From assembly GCA_019635715.1 (NCBI GenBank), contig JAHBYY010000022.1:1-57311 (forward strand): DNA of 57,311 nucleotides, read 5' to 3'. Positions 43,059 through 51,269 of this stretch are shown here, piece by piece (the stretch's first letter is position 1; every line of letters starts with the position of its first letter). Below the pieces are notes generated by a model. That model did no database searches. It saw only the letters and a list, made by a program, of their open reading frames with translations, and was not told the DNA's origin. The stretch is from Rhizobiaceae bacterium. Its GTDB lineage: Bacteria; Pseudomonadota; Alphaproteobacteria; Rhizobiales; Rhizobiaceae. The position numbers and the translations under genes are program-made.

Positions 43059-44127
43059 GCCTGGCGACCTGCCGCGACGGGGACACGTAACCGTCCAGCT
43101 CGCTCTCTGGACGGGCGAGGATCCGCTGGTCGTCGCCGAGCCAGAGAATGGGCTTGCCGGCCGAGCGCGGCGGCTCGTCGAAATACAGATCGGTGTTTGC
43201 CCGATACCAATCGACGATCGCCGCAAGCTCGTTTTCGAGCAGCCGCGTCGGGCGCCAGCCGAGGGCCGTGATCTTCTCGCCGACGACCCCGTAGCGGCTG
43301 TCGTTGTGGGGGCGGTCCGGCCCGAAGCCGGCGAGATGGTCGCGCGATATTCCGATCACCCCGGCCACCAGGTCGACCACTTCCACAACCGAATATTCGC
43401 GCAGGGCCGGAATGTTGTAGATCCTGCCGCGTTCGCCGCGCGAGATCAGCGTCGTCACGGCCGAACAGAAATCGTCGACATGCAGGAAGGCGCGGCGCGC
43501 CGAACCGTCGCCGTGGATCTGGAACTTCCTGCCGCGCAGCGCGTCGCAGATCAGCTTGGGGATCAGCTTCTCCGGATACTGGCGCGTGCCGAAGATGTTG
43601 TTGGCGCGCGAAACCAGGGTCGGCAGGCCGTAGGATTTGGCGTAGCAGTGGACGAACATCTCGGCGCTGGCCTTCGACGCCGCATAGGGGTTGGTCGGAT
43701 TGAGCGCGTCCTCGTCGGTGAACAGGCGGTCGGCGGATCCGCCGTAGACCTCGTCGGTGCTGACGTGGAAGAACAGGCCGACGCCGTTGTCGATGGCCGC
43801 CTGCAGCATCGTGACGGTGCCGGTGACGTTGCTGTCGATGAACGGCGCGGCGTTGCGGTAGGAGTTGTCGACATGCGACTCGGCCGCGGCATGGACGACC
43901 AGGTCCACGCCCTTCAAGGCGCCGCGCATCAGCGCCGCGTCGCAGATGCACCCTTCGACGAGACGAACCTGGCCCGACCGGAGCACGCCGGTCAGATATG
44001 CAAGTCGGGAGGCGTAGCCGATCTTGTCGACCACGATGATCTCAGAATTGGGATATTGTTCGCAAAAATGTTCCGTCAGGTGCGAAGCAACAAATCCTGC
44101 TCCGCCGGTAATGCAGATGCGATTCAT
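43033..44127 (-). CDS. NAD-dependent epimerase/dehydratase, RmlB-like
   Basis: A 364-residue extended SDR resembling dTDP-glucose 4,6-dehydratase. Motifs are ITGGAGFVASHL, HAAAESHVDNSYRNAAPFIDSNV, the STDEVYGG active-site segment, NPYAASKASAEM and GDGSARRAFLHVDD. The C-terminal 35 residues after the normal end (RSAGKPILWLGDDQ onward) are an addition. GGAG lies ten bases before the ATG. Alone in its operon after a 394-bp AT-rich upstream region; substrate nucleotide uncertain. Confidence 0.85.
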   Translation of the reverse strand: MNRICITGGAGFVASHLTEHFCEQYPNSEIIVVDKIGYASRLAYLTGVLRSGQVRLVEGCICDAALMRGALKGVDLVVHAAAESHVDNSYRNAAPFIDSNVTGTVTMLQAAIDNGVGLFFHVSTDEVYGGSADRLFTDEDALNPTNPYAASKASAEMFVHCYAKSYGLPTLVSRANNIFGTRQYPEKLIPKLICDALRGRKFQIHGDGSARRAFLHVDDFCSAVTTLISRGERGRIYNIPALREYSVVEVVDLVAGVIGISRDHLAGFGPDRPHNDSRYGVVGEKITALGWRPTRLLENELAAIVDWYRANTDLYFDEPPRSAGKPILWLGDDQRILARPESELDGYVSPSRQVARLTDDARVA

Positions 44128-44521
44128 AACACTCAACTCCAAAAGCCAGGCCTGGTTCACTTTCGCAAAGTAGCTTCAGTCAGAATTCCTGCCGCCCCAG
44201 ACTTCCGGTCTCTTGAAATTTATTCACACGCAGCGACGGTACATTGCCCCTTCCCCGCCATTGGCGCCGGACGAGCGCCGCCAAGACGAGTTGTCCTTGT
44301 GTCAACCCCTTTGAGAAAGTTAACAAAAAATTAATACACCGAACCGCGCCGTCGATCAATCTGACAGATCTCAAAAATCAGAACGGTTGTATCCGATTGC
44401 GGGAAATTTTCTTGACTTAACTCAGAGTTGCAGGATTGCATCCGTGCGCGCATGCACGCGCCACGCCAATCGAGGCTCGTCCGGCCCGCCGCCGGCCTTT
44501 GAGATGTCCATTCCGGCCATT
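44128..44521. other. 394-bp AT-rich intergenic region
   Basis: No gene is seen. Base composition drops clearly around 44215-44420 (runs such as TTAACAAAAAATTAATA), unlike the flanking genes. A leftward TTGACA lies at 44300-44305 but no good -10 follows at normal spacing. Probably holds the promoter of the RmlB-like gene. A 64-codon frame on the minus strand has no ribosome-binding site. Confidence 0.5.
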
Positions 44522-45235
44522 TCAGGAGGCTGGCAGAAAGGTCCCGGGATCGCGCTCGAACTCGATCTGCGCGCGTTCGTACTCGCCCAGGTTGCCGATA
44601 TCGATCCAGACGAACTTCTCGCGATAGCCCATGACGCGGCGCCGGGCCGCGATCAGCTTGAGAACGAGCGAAGGCGCATCGAGATACACGCCCGGCTCGA
44701 TCAGCCGCAGCACCGCCGGCGAGTAAACATAGACGCCCATCGAGGCCGAATATGTCTTCGTCGGCTTCTCGTCATAGCCGACGATGCGGTTGTCGCCGTC
44801 GACGTCGAGCACGCCGAGCTGGATCTGCACAGCCGTCTCGACGACGCCGACCGTCAGATCCGCATCGCTCGACAGGTGGCGCCGCATCATGTCCGAAAAG
44901 CTCACCGTCGACAGGATGTCGCCGTTCATCACCAGGAACGGCTCGTCCAGCCCGGAGATCGTGCCGATGGCGCCGGCCGTGCCGAGCGGCTCGTGTTCGA
45001 TATGATAGCGGATCTTCAGCCGGCGCGAGATCGGCGACTGCTCGAGATAGGTCTGGATCAGCGCTCCGAGATAGCCGATGGCGATCACCACCTCGGTGAC
45101 GCCATGGTGGACGAGTTGCCGGAGGATGATCTCGAGCACCGGAAGTTCGCCGATCGGCATCAGCGGCTTGGGCAGGATCGAGGTGTAGGGACGGAGCCGG
45201 GTGCCCTTGCCTCCGGCAAGTATCACAGCTTTCAT
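44522..45235 (-). CDS. Sugar-1-phosphate nucleotidyltransferase
   Basis: A 237-residue nucleotidyltransferase: MKAVILAGGKGTRLRPYT, PKPLMPIGELPVLEIILRQL, MNGDILST for the metal site and WIDIGNLGEYERA near the end. It is short compared with RfbA and resembles the sugar-1-phosphate guanylyl/uridylyltransferases that precede LegB-type dehydratase genes. It is separated from the dehydratase gene by the palindromic element at 45248-45515, which may disrupt co-transcription. Probably supplies an NDP-sugar to that dehydratase. Confidence 0.9.
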   Translation of the reverse strand: MKAVILAGGKGTRLRPYTSILPKPLMPIGELPVLEIILRQLVHHGVTEVVIAIGYLGALIQTYLEQSPISRRLKIRYHIEHEPLGTAGAIGTISGLDEPFLVMNGDILSTVSFSDMMRRHLSSDADLTVGVVETAVQIQLGVLDVDGDNRIVGYDEKPTKTYSASMGVYVYSPAVLRLIEPGVYLDAPSLVLKLIAARRRVMGYREKFVWIDIGNLGEYERAQIEFERDPGTFLPAS

Positions 45236-45247
45236 GGGATCCTCCCG

Positions 45248-45515
45248 CTAGAGGCTGTTATGATCTCTGGATTGGATTTGACGTGAGCGAATTCGGCCGA
45301 GAAGCAGGAGCGCGAGGACGCAAACCTTTCGGTTTGCTACGAGGCGCGACGCCCTCATTGGCCGAATTCGCCACGCCCGCCGGGTGGCGTGAAAACCGCC
45401 CGGCTGCAGTGGCGCTTCGCTTGCCGACACGGAAAGTATCGGCTGCGCTCGCTTCGCGCATCCCGGCAGTTTTGACGCCATCAAATCTCAATCCGGAGTT
45501 CATAACAGCCTCTAG
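45248..45515. mobile_element. MITE-like palindromic element between operon genes
   Basis: About 260 bp bounded by CTAG on both sides and by terminal inverted repeats starting AGGCTGTTATGA (45252 onward and its complement ending at 45511), which remain alignable for about 30 bases. Inside lie a second inverted repeat GCGAATTCGGCC (45287-45298 with 45360-45371) and a hairpin GCAAACC-TTTC-GGTTTGC (45320-45337). There is no transposase gene. CTAG duplication and end sequence suggest mobilisation by an IS5-type element. Short frames inside are not real genes. Confidence 0.72.
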
Positions 45516-45518
45516 GTT

Positions 45519-46508
45519 TCAGATCTGATAGCCTTCCGTGAAGAAGGCGATGTTGCCGCGCACCCAGGCGGCCGTCCGCTCGATCCCCTCTTCCAGGGAC
45601 ACTTTCGGCTTCCACCCCAGCGTCCTTGCGGCGCGCGAAGGATCGGCGATGAGGCGCATCACCTCGCTCTTGCCGGGGCGCATCCGCCCCGGATCGGACA
45701 CGATCTCCGGCGTCTTGCCGAGCACACGGCAGATCGTCTCGCACAGTTGCCCGATGCTGATCTCCACGCCGGTGCCGAGCTGCAGGACGGAGCCCACCGC
45801 CTCGGGAACCCGGGCGATCCGCATGGCCCCGTCGACGGTGTCGCCGACATAGACCAGGTCGCGCGTCGGCGAGAGCGAGCCGAGACGGATCGTGTCGGAG
45901 CGCAGCGCCTGGGAGATGATCGTCGGGATGATCGCCCTCGCCGGCTGGCGGGGCCCGTAGGTGTTGAACGGCCGGCAGATCGCCACGGGCGTCCCGAAGG
46001 CGCGGAAATAGCTGAGCGCCAACTGGTCCGCACCGATCTTGCTGGCCGAATAGGGCGACTGCCCCTGCAGCGGGTGGTCCTCGTCGATGGGCACCTTCAG
46101 CGCCGTGCCGTAAACCTCGCTGGTCGAGAAGACGACGAGCTTCGAGACCGCATGGCGGCGGCAGGCTTCGAGCACGTTCAGCGTGCCGTTGACGTTGGTC
46201 TGCACGACGTCGACGGGGTGGACGTAGGAATAGGGGATGCCGATATGCGCAGCGAGATGAAAGACGACGTCGTTGCCCTCCACGGCCGCGTCGACGGCGG
46301 AGGGATCCTTGAGATCGCCCATGATGAAGCGGATCGACCCGCGCAGCGCCGGATCCATGAAGTCGACGGCTCCGCCAATGCCGCGCGATGCGTAGCGCGT
46401 GAAGACGGTGACGCTGGCGCCCGCCGCGACCAGCGCTTCGCTCAGATGGCTTCCGATGAAGCCGGCGCCGCCGGTCACCAGGACGCGACTGCCGTTCCAG
46501 AGGGTCAT
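45519..46508 (-). CDS. LegB-like NAD-dependent NDP-sugar 4,6-dehydratase
   Basis: A 329-residue extended SDR. TGGAGFIGSHLSEAL at the N-terminus, STSEVYGTALKVPIDEDHPLQ around the active site, QSPYSASKIGADQLALSYF and RPFNTYGPRQPARAIIPTII are strikingly like LegB-type GlcNAc-nucleotide 4,6-dehydratases of legionaminic acid pathways. No aminotransferase or NeuB-like genes are in the window, so it probably serves another 6-deoxy amino or neutral sugar. The ATG overlaps the stop of the upstream SDR gene; downstream is the MITE-like element. Confidence 0.85.
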   Translation of the reverse strand: MTLWNGSRVLVTGGAGFIGSHLSEALVAAGASVTVFTRYASRGIGGAVDFMDPALRGSIRFIMGDLKDPSAVDAAVEGNDVVFHLAAHIGIPYSYVHPVDVVQTNVNGTLNVLEACRRHAVSKLVVFSTSEVYGTALKVPIDEDHPLQGQSPYSASKIGADQLALSYFRAFGTPVAICRPFNTYGPRQPARAIIPTIISQALRSDTIRLGSLSPTRDLVYVGDTVDGAMRIARVPEAVGSVLQLGTGVEISIGQLCETICRVLGKTPEIVSDPGRMRPGKSEVMRLIADPSRAARTLGWKPKVSLEEGIERTAAWVRGNIAFFTEGYQI

Positions 46509-47473
46509 TGTCCCGCCTTTCGCCCCGGTCGACGCGCAAGCCGGTCCCGCAGCTCCTCGACCATCCGCGCCACCGCGTCCTCGATCGCGATGGCCGGCCG
46601 CCAGCCCGTGTGCGCCTCGATCAGGCCGATGTCGGCATAGCTCACCGACACCGTCTGCGCGCCGGAGCGGGGCGGCCGCGGCTGCCATCGCAATCCACCT
46701 TCCAGCGATCCCGAGACGATTTCAAGAACCCGGCCGATGGTCGTCGGGCGGCCGCTGCCGATGTTGTAGCTCGCCAGCCGCCGCCCGCGCAGCGCGATCG
46801 CCTCCACCGCCGCCGCCGCGTCGCTTATGTCGAGGAAATCGCGCTGCGCCCGGACGTCGCCCACGGCGATCACCTGGCCGGGATTGCGCAGCGCCGCGTT
46901 TGCGAAGGTCGCCGGAACCAGATGCTCGGACTGGTCGGCGCCGATGAGGTTGAACGGCACGGCCGCCACGACATCCAGCCCGTGTTTCCGCGCGGCTGCC
47001 AAGGCGGCGATCAGGGCCGCCGCCTTCGACGCGCCGTAGCAGCCGACCGGCTGCAGCGGATCGTCCTCGCGCGTGCCGCGGCCGGCGGGCGTCGCCGCGC
47101 CATATTGCGCCGCCGAGCCGATCACCACCAGGCGCGCGCCGGGTGCGGCCTGCCGGGTCGCCTCGACGACCCGCGTCGTCAGGCCGAGATTTGCGTCGAA
47201 AAGCGACCAATCGTCTTCCTCCGCGCCTCCCGGCACGCGGCCCGCCGCATGGATGACGGCGTCAGGCCGGAAGGCCGCCATCGTTTCCGCGAGCTGCGCG
47301 CGATCCGAAAAGTCGACGCCGGCCGCCGGGACGCCGTCAGCGCACGGCTGCCGCGATGCGCTGCGATACAGCGCCAGCACCTCGCTGCCGCCATCCGCGA
47401 AACGCCGGGCAACGGCACGACCGACAAATCCGGTCGCTCCCGTCACCACGACCCTTCGAAGCGGGGAACTCAT
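46505..47473 (-). CDS. NAD-dependent epimerase/reductase, extended SDR
   Basis: A 322-residue SDR with VVVTGATGFVGRAVARRF, VIHAAGRVPGGAEEDDW, IGSAAQYGAAT and the YGASKAAAL catalytic pair. The RDFLDISDAAAAVEAI and YNIGSGRPTTIGRVLE region resembles reductases that act after a 4,6-dehydratase. First gene of the module SDR-LegB-nucleotidyltransferase. It probably reduces the 4-keto intermediate of the LegB-like enzyme. Its 5' end faces the divergent amide operon with 256 bp between start codons. Confidence 0.85.
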   Translation of the reverse strand: MSSPLRRVVVTGATGFVGRAVARRFADGGSEVLALYRSASRQPCADGVPAAGVDFSDRAQLAETMAAFRPDAVIHAAGRVPGGAEEDDWSLFDANLGLTTRVVEATRQAAPGARLVVIGSAAQYGAATPAGRGTREDDPLQPVGCYGASKAAALIAALAAARKHGLDVVAAVPFNLIGADQSEHLVPATFANAALRNPGQVIAVGDVRAQRDFLDISDAAAAVEAIALRGRRLASYNIGSGRPTTIGRVLEIVSGSLEGGLRWQPRPPRSGAQTVSVSYADIGLIEAHTGWRPAIAIEDAVARMVEELRDRLARRPGRKAGQ

Positions 47474-47604
47474 GCCTGCAACGCAAAACTCGGCGAAAGA
47501 CGTTCAGATGTGGCGTTTCGGATGGTCGCGCGAACGCCGGTCATTTGCAAGCGCCGCGCATGCCCATGTTCCGGGCACCTTTCGCACCTGCACAAAGATC
47601 CGAC

Positions 47605-47634
47605 TTGACCGGATTTTCGATGCGGCTCTATGAT
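47605..47634 (+). promoter_or_regulatory. Promoter of the amide/peptide operon
   Basis: TTGACC (47605-47610), 18-base spacer and TATGAT (47629-47634), a near-consensus housekeeping promoter. Expected transcription start is near 47641, leaving a leader of about 90 bases before the chosen amiC start. Confidence 0.7.
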
Positions 47635-47666
47635 CTGCCCATATCGGCCTCGCCGACCGGCATTCG

Positions 47667-47706
47667 CGCCCCGCTCACCGCGTCACACACGCGATGAAGT
47701 GGGGCG
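47667..47706 (+). promoter_or_regulatory. Candidate leader hairpin / antitermination site
   Basis: Nested stems in the leader: CGCCCC (47667-47672) with GGGGCG (47701-47706), enclosing CGCGT-CACAC-ACGCG (47679-47693). The outer stem is followed by a moderately T-rich stretch (TTTGCGTTTC). In Pseudomonas AmiR prevents termination in the amidase leader; this structure is a possible counterpart, but the T-run is weak. Confidence 0.35.
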
Positions 47707-47729
47707 TTTGCGTTTCTGGAGCCCTGGTT

Positions 47730-48830
47730 TTGCGAAAGCAGATCGATATCGGCGTTCTTTTTTCCGAGCGGGCGGACTACGACCTTCTCTCGCTCGCCTC
47801 CCGCGCCGGCGCGCTGAGCGGCATCGAGGAGATCAACGCCGACCCGCGCCGCCCGATCCGCTTCAACGCCATCCTGCGCGATCCCGGCGGGCGGGCCGAA
47901 AGCTACGGCCTGCTCGGCGACGAGATCCTCAGGAGGAGCCGGGCGCGGCACATCATCGGCTGCACCACCTCGTCGAGCCGCAAGGAGACTATCCCGGTGC
48001 TCGAGCGCCACGGCGGCATGTTGTGGTACGCCGCGCCCTATGAAGGCTTCGAGGCGAGCGACAAGGTCGCCTATCTGCACTCCTGCCCGAACCAGCACAT
48101 CGTGCCGCTGCTGCACTATGTGTTTCCGCGCTGGGGAACCGACGCCTTCCTGCTCGGGTCCAACTACGTCTGGGGCTGGGAGGTCAACCGCGTCGCCCGC
48201 GACATGGTCGGCGACTGGAACGGCCGGGTGCTGGCCGAACGCTATCTGCCGATCGGCGACCCGGACGTGGCCAGGCTGATCGCCGAGATCCGGGCCACCC
48301 GCCCGTCCTTCATCCTCAACAACCTGATCGGGCGCTCCTCCTACGAGTTCCTGAGGGCCTATGCGGAGCTTGGCCGGGAAGACCCGGCATTCCTTCCCGA
48401 GCGCTGCCCGGTGCTGAGCTGCGACCTGATGGAGCCGGAACTCGCGGCCCTCGGCGGCCTCGCCGAGGGACATCTCGTGGTCGGCCCCTATTTCGCCCGA
48501 ACCGACCGACAGGGGCCGCGCTGCTCCATGGAGGCGGCCGCGCACGCCGCCGTGCTGATCCTCGCCGACCTGATCGAACGGGCCGGCACGGACGACCCCG
48601 CGGTGGTCTCCACGCTGCTCGGCACGCCGCTGTTTTCCACGCCGCTCGGGCCGATCCGCATCGATCCGCGCACCCAGCACGCCCATCTGCCGGTGCTGAT
48701 CGGCCGTATCTCCGGCGACCGCTTCGAGGTCGTCTGGAAAAGCGAGGGGGCTCTGCCGCCCGATCCCTACCTCTCCCGCTACGACCCCCGCACCGCGGCG
48801 ATGCCGCCGGTGCTCAAGGTGGTGTCATGA
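47730..48830 (+). CDS. amiC: AmiC-like amide-sensing periplasmic-fold regulator
   Basis: A 366-residue cytoplasmic protein with the two-lobed periplasmic-binding fold. It follows the Pseudomonas AmiC pattern: IGVLFSE at the start, RDPGGRAESYGLLGDEI, GCTTSSSRKETIPVLERH, WYAAPYEGFE and the PDPYLSRYDP tail. AmiC binds short amides and releases AmiR. I choose TTG 47730 because GGAG lies eight bases upstream and it matches the AmiC N-terminus; an in-frame ATG at 47694 has no ribosome-binding site and adds 12 residues. The stop overlaps amiR. Confidence 0.88.
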   Translation: MRKQIDIGVLFSERADYDLLSLASRAGALSGIEEINADPRRPIRFNAILRDPGGRAESYGLLGDEILRRSRARHIIGCTTSSSRKETIPVLERHGGMLWYAAPYEGFEASDKVAYLHSCPNQHIVPLLHYVFPRWGTDAFLLGSNYVWGWEVNRVARDMVGDWNGRVLAERYLPIGDPDVARLIAEIRATRPSFILNNLIGRSSYEFLRAYAELGREDPAFLPERCPVLSCDLMEPELAALGGLAEGHLVVGPYFARTDRQGPRCSMEAAAHAAVLILADLIERAGTDDPAVVSTLLGTPLFSTPLGPIRIDPRTQHAHLPVLIGRISGDRFEVVWKSEGALPPDPYLSRYDPRTAAMPPVLKVVS

Positions 48831-49432
48831 GACGAGCCCGCCCGAAGATCCCCCATCTCGGCGGTGCGCGCGCCCTGGTGCTTCACCGCGCCCATGCCGA
48901 CGCGACCGCCCTGCTGCGCCAGTTGACGGCGATCGGCCTGAACGCCGAGGCGCTGTGGCCTGACCTGCCGGCCGACGCCGCGCTGGCGGATTTCCTGTTC
49001 TTCGACGTCGACATGGCCTGCGATGCGCAGATGCCCTGGGAACCCGGCGAAGCGCCCATGCCGCTGATCGCATTGATCGGTACGGAAGCGCCGGGGCGCA
49101 TCGAATGGGCGCTCAAGCATCGCGCCGACGCCCATCTCGTCAGGCCGATCGGCAATGCCGGCATCTACAGCGCGATGCTGATCGCGCAGCAGAGGTTCGA
49201 GGAACGCCGCGAGCTTTCCCGCGAGATCGCATCGCTGCGCAACCAGGTGTCGGAGCGGCGGACCATCGTCCAGGCGGTGATCAAGCTCACCGAGCGCGGG
49301 CAGACCGAGGCGGAGGCATTCGCGCTGCTGCGCAGGCTGGCGATGGACGCCCAGAGCACCATGGAGGCGGAAGCGGCGCGGCTGCTGCAGGATATCGCGG
49401 GAGGCGTGGTTGAGCGATCCCGCCGCCTTTGA
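48827..49432 (+). CDS. amiR: AmiR-like ANTAR-domain antiterminator
   Basis: A 201-residue regulator. Residues 1 to about 125 form a degenerate receiver-like domain (AlVLHRAHADATALLRQL, then FFDVDM, IALIGTEAPGR) without a full phosphorylation site. A coiled-coil (FEERRELSREIASLRNQVSERR) leads to the C-terminal ANTAR three-helix domain (IVQAVIKLTERGQTEAEAFALLRRLAMD), which binds RNA hairpins. The ATG overlaps the amiC stop by four bases and the last 23 bases overlap the next gene. It probably antiterminates transcription of this operon when AmiC is bound to an amide. Confidence 0.87.
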   Translation: MRRARPKIPHLGGARALVLHRAHADATALLRQLTAIGLNAEALWPDLPADAALADFLFFDVDMACDAQMPWEPGEAPMPLIALIGTEAPGRIEWALKHRADAHLVRPIGNAGIYSAMLIAQQRFEERRELSREIASLRNQVSERRTIVQAVIKLTERGQTEAEAFALLRRLAMDAQSTMEAEAARLLQDIAGGVVERSRRL

Positions 49433-50312
49433 CATGGCGATGCAGGCGGCCCAGCCGCCGGTCGAGCCGGGGGCGTGGCGCCGGCTGCTGCGCAGGCCGC
49501 TGGCGGTGCTGGGTCTCGCCATGATCGCGCTCGTGGTCGGCGGCGCGATCTTCGCGCCCTGGCTGACGCCCTACGATCCGAGCGAACAGTTCTTCGACGG
49601 ACTGTCGATCGAGGGCGCGCCGCTGGGGCCGTCCGCCCAATACTGGCTGGGCACCGACCTGCTCGGCCGCGACCTGTTCACCCGCATCCTCTACGGCGCG
49701 CGCACCTCGCTGGTGATCGGCATCGCCGCCAACGGCGTCGCCTTGCTCATCGGCACGGCGGTGGGCGTCGTCGCCGGCTATTTCGGCGGGTTCCTGGGCT
49801 CGGCGCTGATGCGCTTCACCGACCTGATGATGGCCTTCCCTGCCCTGCTGCTCGCCATCTGCCTGGCCGCCATCCTCAGCCCCAGCCTGTGGATCGTCGC
49901 CATGGTCATCGCCTTCGTCTACTGGGTGCAGATCGCCCGGGTGGTCTACACCGAGACGCGGGCGCTGGCCGAGCGCGATTTCATCGCGGCGGAGCGCTCG
50001 CTCGGCGCGGGGCCGACGCGCATCCTCGTCAGGCACATCCTGCCGCATCTGGTCTCGACCATCATCGTGTGGGGGACGCTCGGCATCTCCACGACCGTGC
50101 TTCTCGAGGCGACGCTCTCCTATCTCGGCGTCGGCGTGCAGCCGCCGATGCCGTCCTGGGGCAACATCATCTTCGAGAACCAGACCTATTTCCAGGCGGC
50201 GCCCTGGCTGGTCTTCTTCCCGGGTGCTGCCATCCTGGCGCTGGCGCTGGCCTTCAATCTGGTCGGCGACGCGCTGCGCGACGTCCTCGACCCGACCGAG
50301 CGGGGACGCTGA
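49410..50312 (+). CDS. Peptide/nickel ABC transporter permease, DppC-like
   Basis: A 300-residue inner-membrane permease with a polar N-terminus, a first segment PLAVLGLAMIALVVGGAIFAP and five more. The N-terminal OppC domain and YWLGTDLLGRDLFTRILYGART are characteristic, as is the EAA loop ERDFIAAERSLGAGPTRILVRHILP. The TTG at 49410 follows GGGAGG by six bases; an ATG at 49434 has no such site. It overlaps amiR and is followed by dppB with a one-base overlap. Gene order C before B is reversed from the usual dpp operons. Confidence 0.92.
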   Translation: MSDPAAFDMAMQAAQPPVEPGAWRRLLRRPLAVLGLAMIALVVGGAIFAPWLTPYDPSEQFFDGLSIEGAPLGPSAQYWLGTDLLGRDLFTRILYGARTSLVIGIAANGVALLIGTAVGVVAGYFGGFLGSALMRFTDLMMAFPALLLAICLAAILSPSLWIVAMVIAFVYWVQIARVVYTETRALAERDFIAAERSLGAGPTRILVRHILPHLVSTIIVWGTLGISTTVLLEATLSYLGVGVQPPMPSWGNIIFENQTYFQAAPWLVFFPGAAILALALAFNLVGDALRDVLDPTERGR

Positions 50313-51232
50313 TGGCGACCTACCTGGCGCGGCGGGTGGTGCAGGCGGCGCTGATCCTGCTCGGCGTCTCGATCATCACCTTCGCGCTGCTCTACCTGCT
50401 GCCGGCGGACCCGGTGCGCCAGATCGCCGGGCGTTCGGCGACGCCGGCGACGGTGGACAACATCCGCCGCCAGCTCGGCCTCGACCAGCCCTTCTTCGTG
50501 CAGTACTGGCGCTACCTGACCAACCTGCTGCAGGGCGATCTCGGACGCTCCTACCTGCAGCGCAGCCAGGTTTCGGAGCTGATCGCCTCGCGGCTGCCGG
50601 CGACGCTGATCCTGATGGCGGCCGGCATCGCCTGCGAGCTGGCGCTCGGCTTGACCATGGGGCTGATCGCCGCTGTGCGGCGCGGCACCGCGCTCGACCA
50701 GTCGCTGATGCTGGCCTCCTTCGTCGGCGTCTCGGCGCCCCAGTTCGTCGTCGGCCTCATGCTGCTCTACGTCTTCGGCGTGCAACTGGGCTGGCTGCCG
50801 ATCTCCGGCTACGGCACGCCGGCGCATGTGGTCCTGCCGGCGCTGACCCTCGGCATCCTCGGCGCCGGCTGGTATTCGCGGATGATGCGCTCGTCGATGA
50901 TCGACGTGCTGCGCCAGGACTACATCCGCACCGCGCACGCCAAGGGGCTGACACGGACGATCGTGCTGGTCAGGCACGCGCTGCCCAACGCCATCCTGCC
51001 GATCGTCGCGATGATCGGCATCGACATCGGCATCTTCATGGGCGGCGTGGTGGTGGTCGAAAGCGTGTTCGGCTGGCCCGGCATCGGCCAGTTGACCTGG
51101 CAGGCGATCCAGCGCGTCGACATCCCGATCATCATGGGCGTCACGCTGGTCTCGGCCTTCGCCATCGTGCTCGGAAACCTGATCGCCGACCTCGCCGCCC
51201 CGTTCATCGACCCGCGCATAAGGCTTCGCTGA
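50312..51232 (+). CDS. Peptide/nickel ABC transporter permease, DppB-like
   Basis: A 306-residue inner-membrane permease. It begins MATYLARRVVQAALILLGVS, a typical DppB start, followed by IRRQLGLDQPFFVQYWRYL, LQGDLGRSY, and the EAA loop DYIRTAHAKGLTRTIVLVRHALPNAILP. Six membrane segments are evident, and the family C-terminus ADLAAPFIDPRIRLR is present. It forms the translocation pore with the DppC-like permease. The 37-base gap to the binding-protein gene contains GAGAGGACA as ribosome-binding site. Confidence 0.94.
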   Translation: MATYLARRVVQAALILLGVSIITFALLYLLPADPVRQIAGRSATPATVDNIRRQLGLDQPFFVQYWRYLTNLLQGDLGRSYLQRSQVSELIASRLPATLILMAAGIACELALGLTMGLIAAVRRGTALDQSLMLASFVGVSAPQFVVGLMLLYVFGVQLGWLPISGYGTPAHVVLPALTLGILGAGWYSRMMRSSMIDVLRQDYIRTAHAKGLTRTIVLVRHALPNAILPIVAMIGIDIGIFMGGVVVVESVFGWPGIGQLTWQAIQRVDIPIIMGVTLVSAFAIVLGNLIADLAAPFIDPRIRLR

Positions 51233-51269
51233 AGACTGCAACCATAAGACCAACAGAGAGGACACTCGC

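Noticed and set aside
44180-44374. A 64-codon minus-strand frame in the AT-rich region
   Set aside because: No ribosome-binding site, no recognisable product, and it lies in probable promoter DNA.
45258-45528. Two 80-codon frames within the palindromic element
   Set aside because: They are created by the inverted repeats of the element, appear on both strands, and lack ribosome-binding sites.
45519-46508. Legionaminic acid biosynthesis
   Set aside because: LegB-like dehydratase is present, but no aminotransferase, NeuB-type synthase or CMP-transferase is found in the window.
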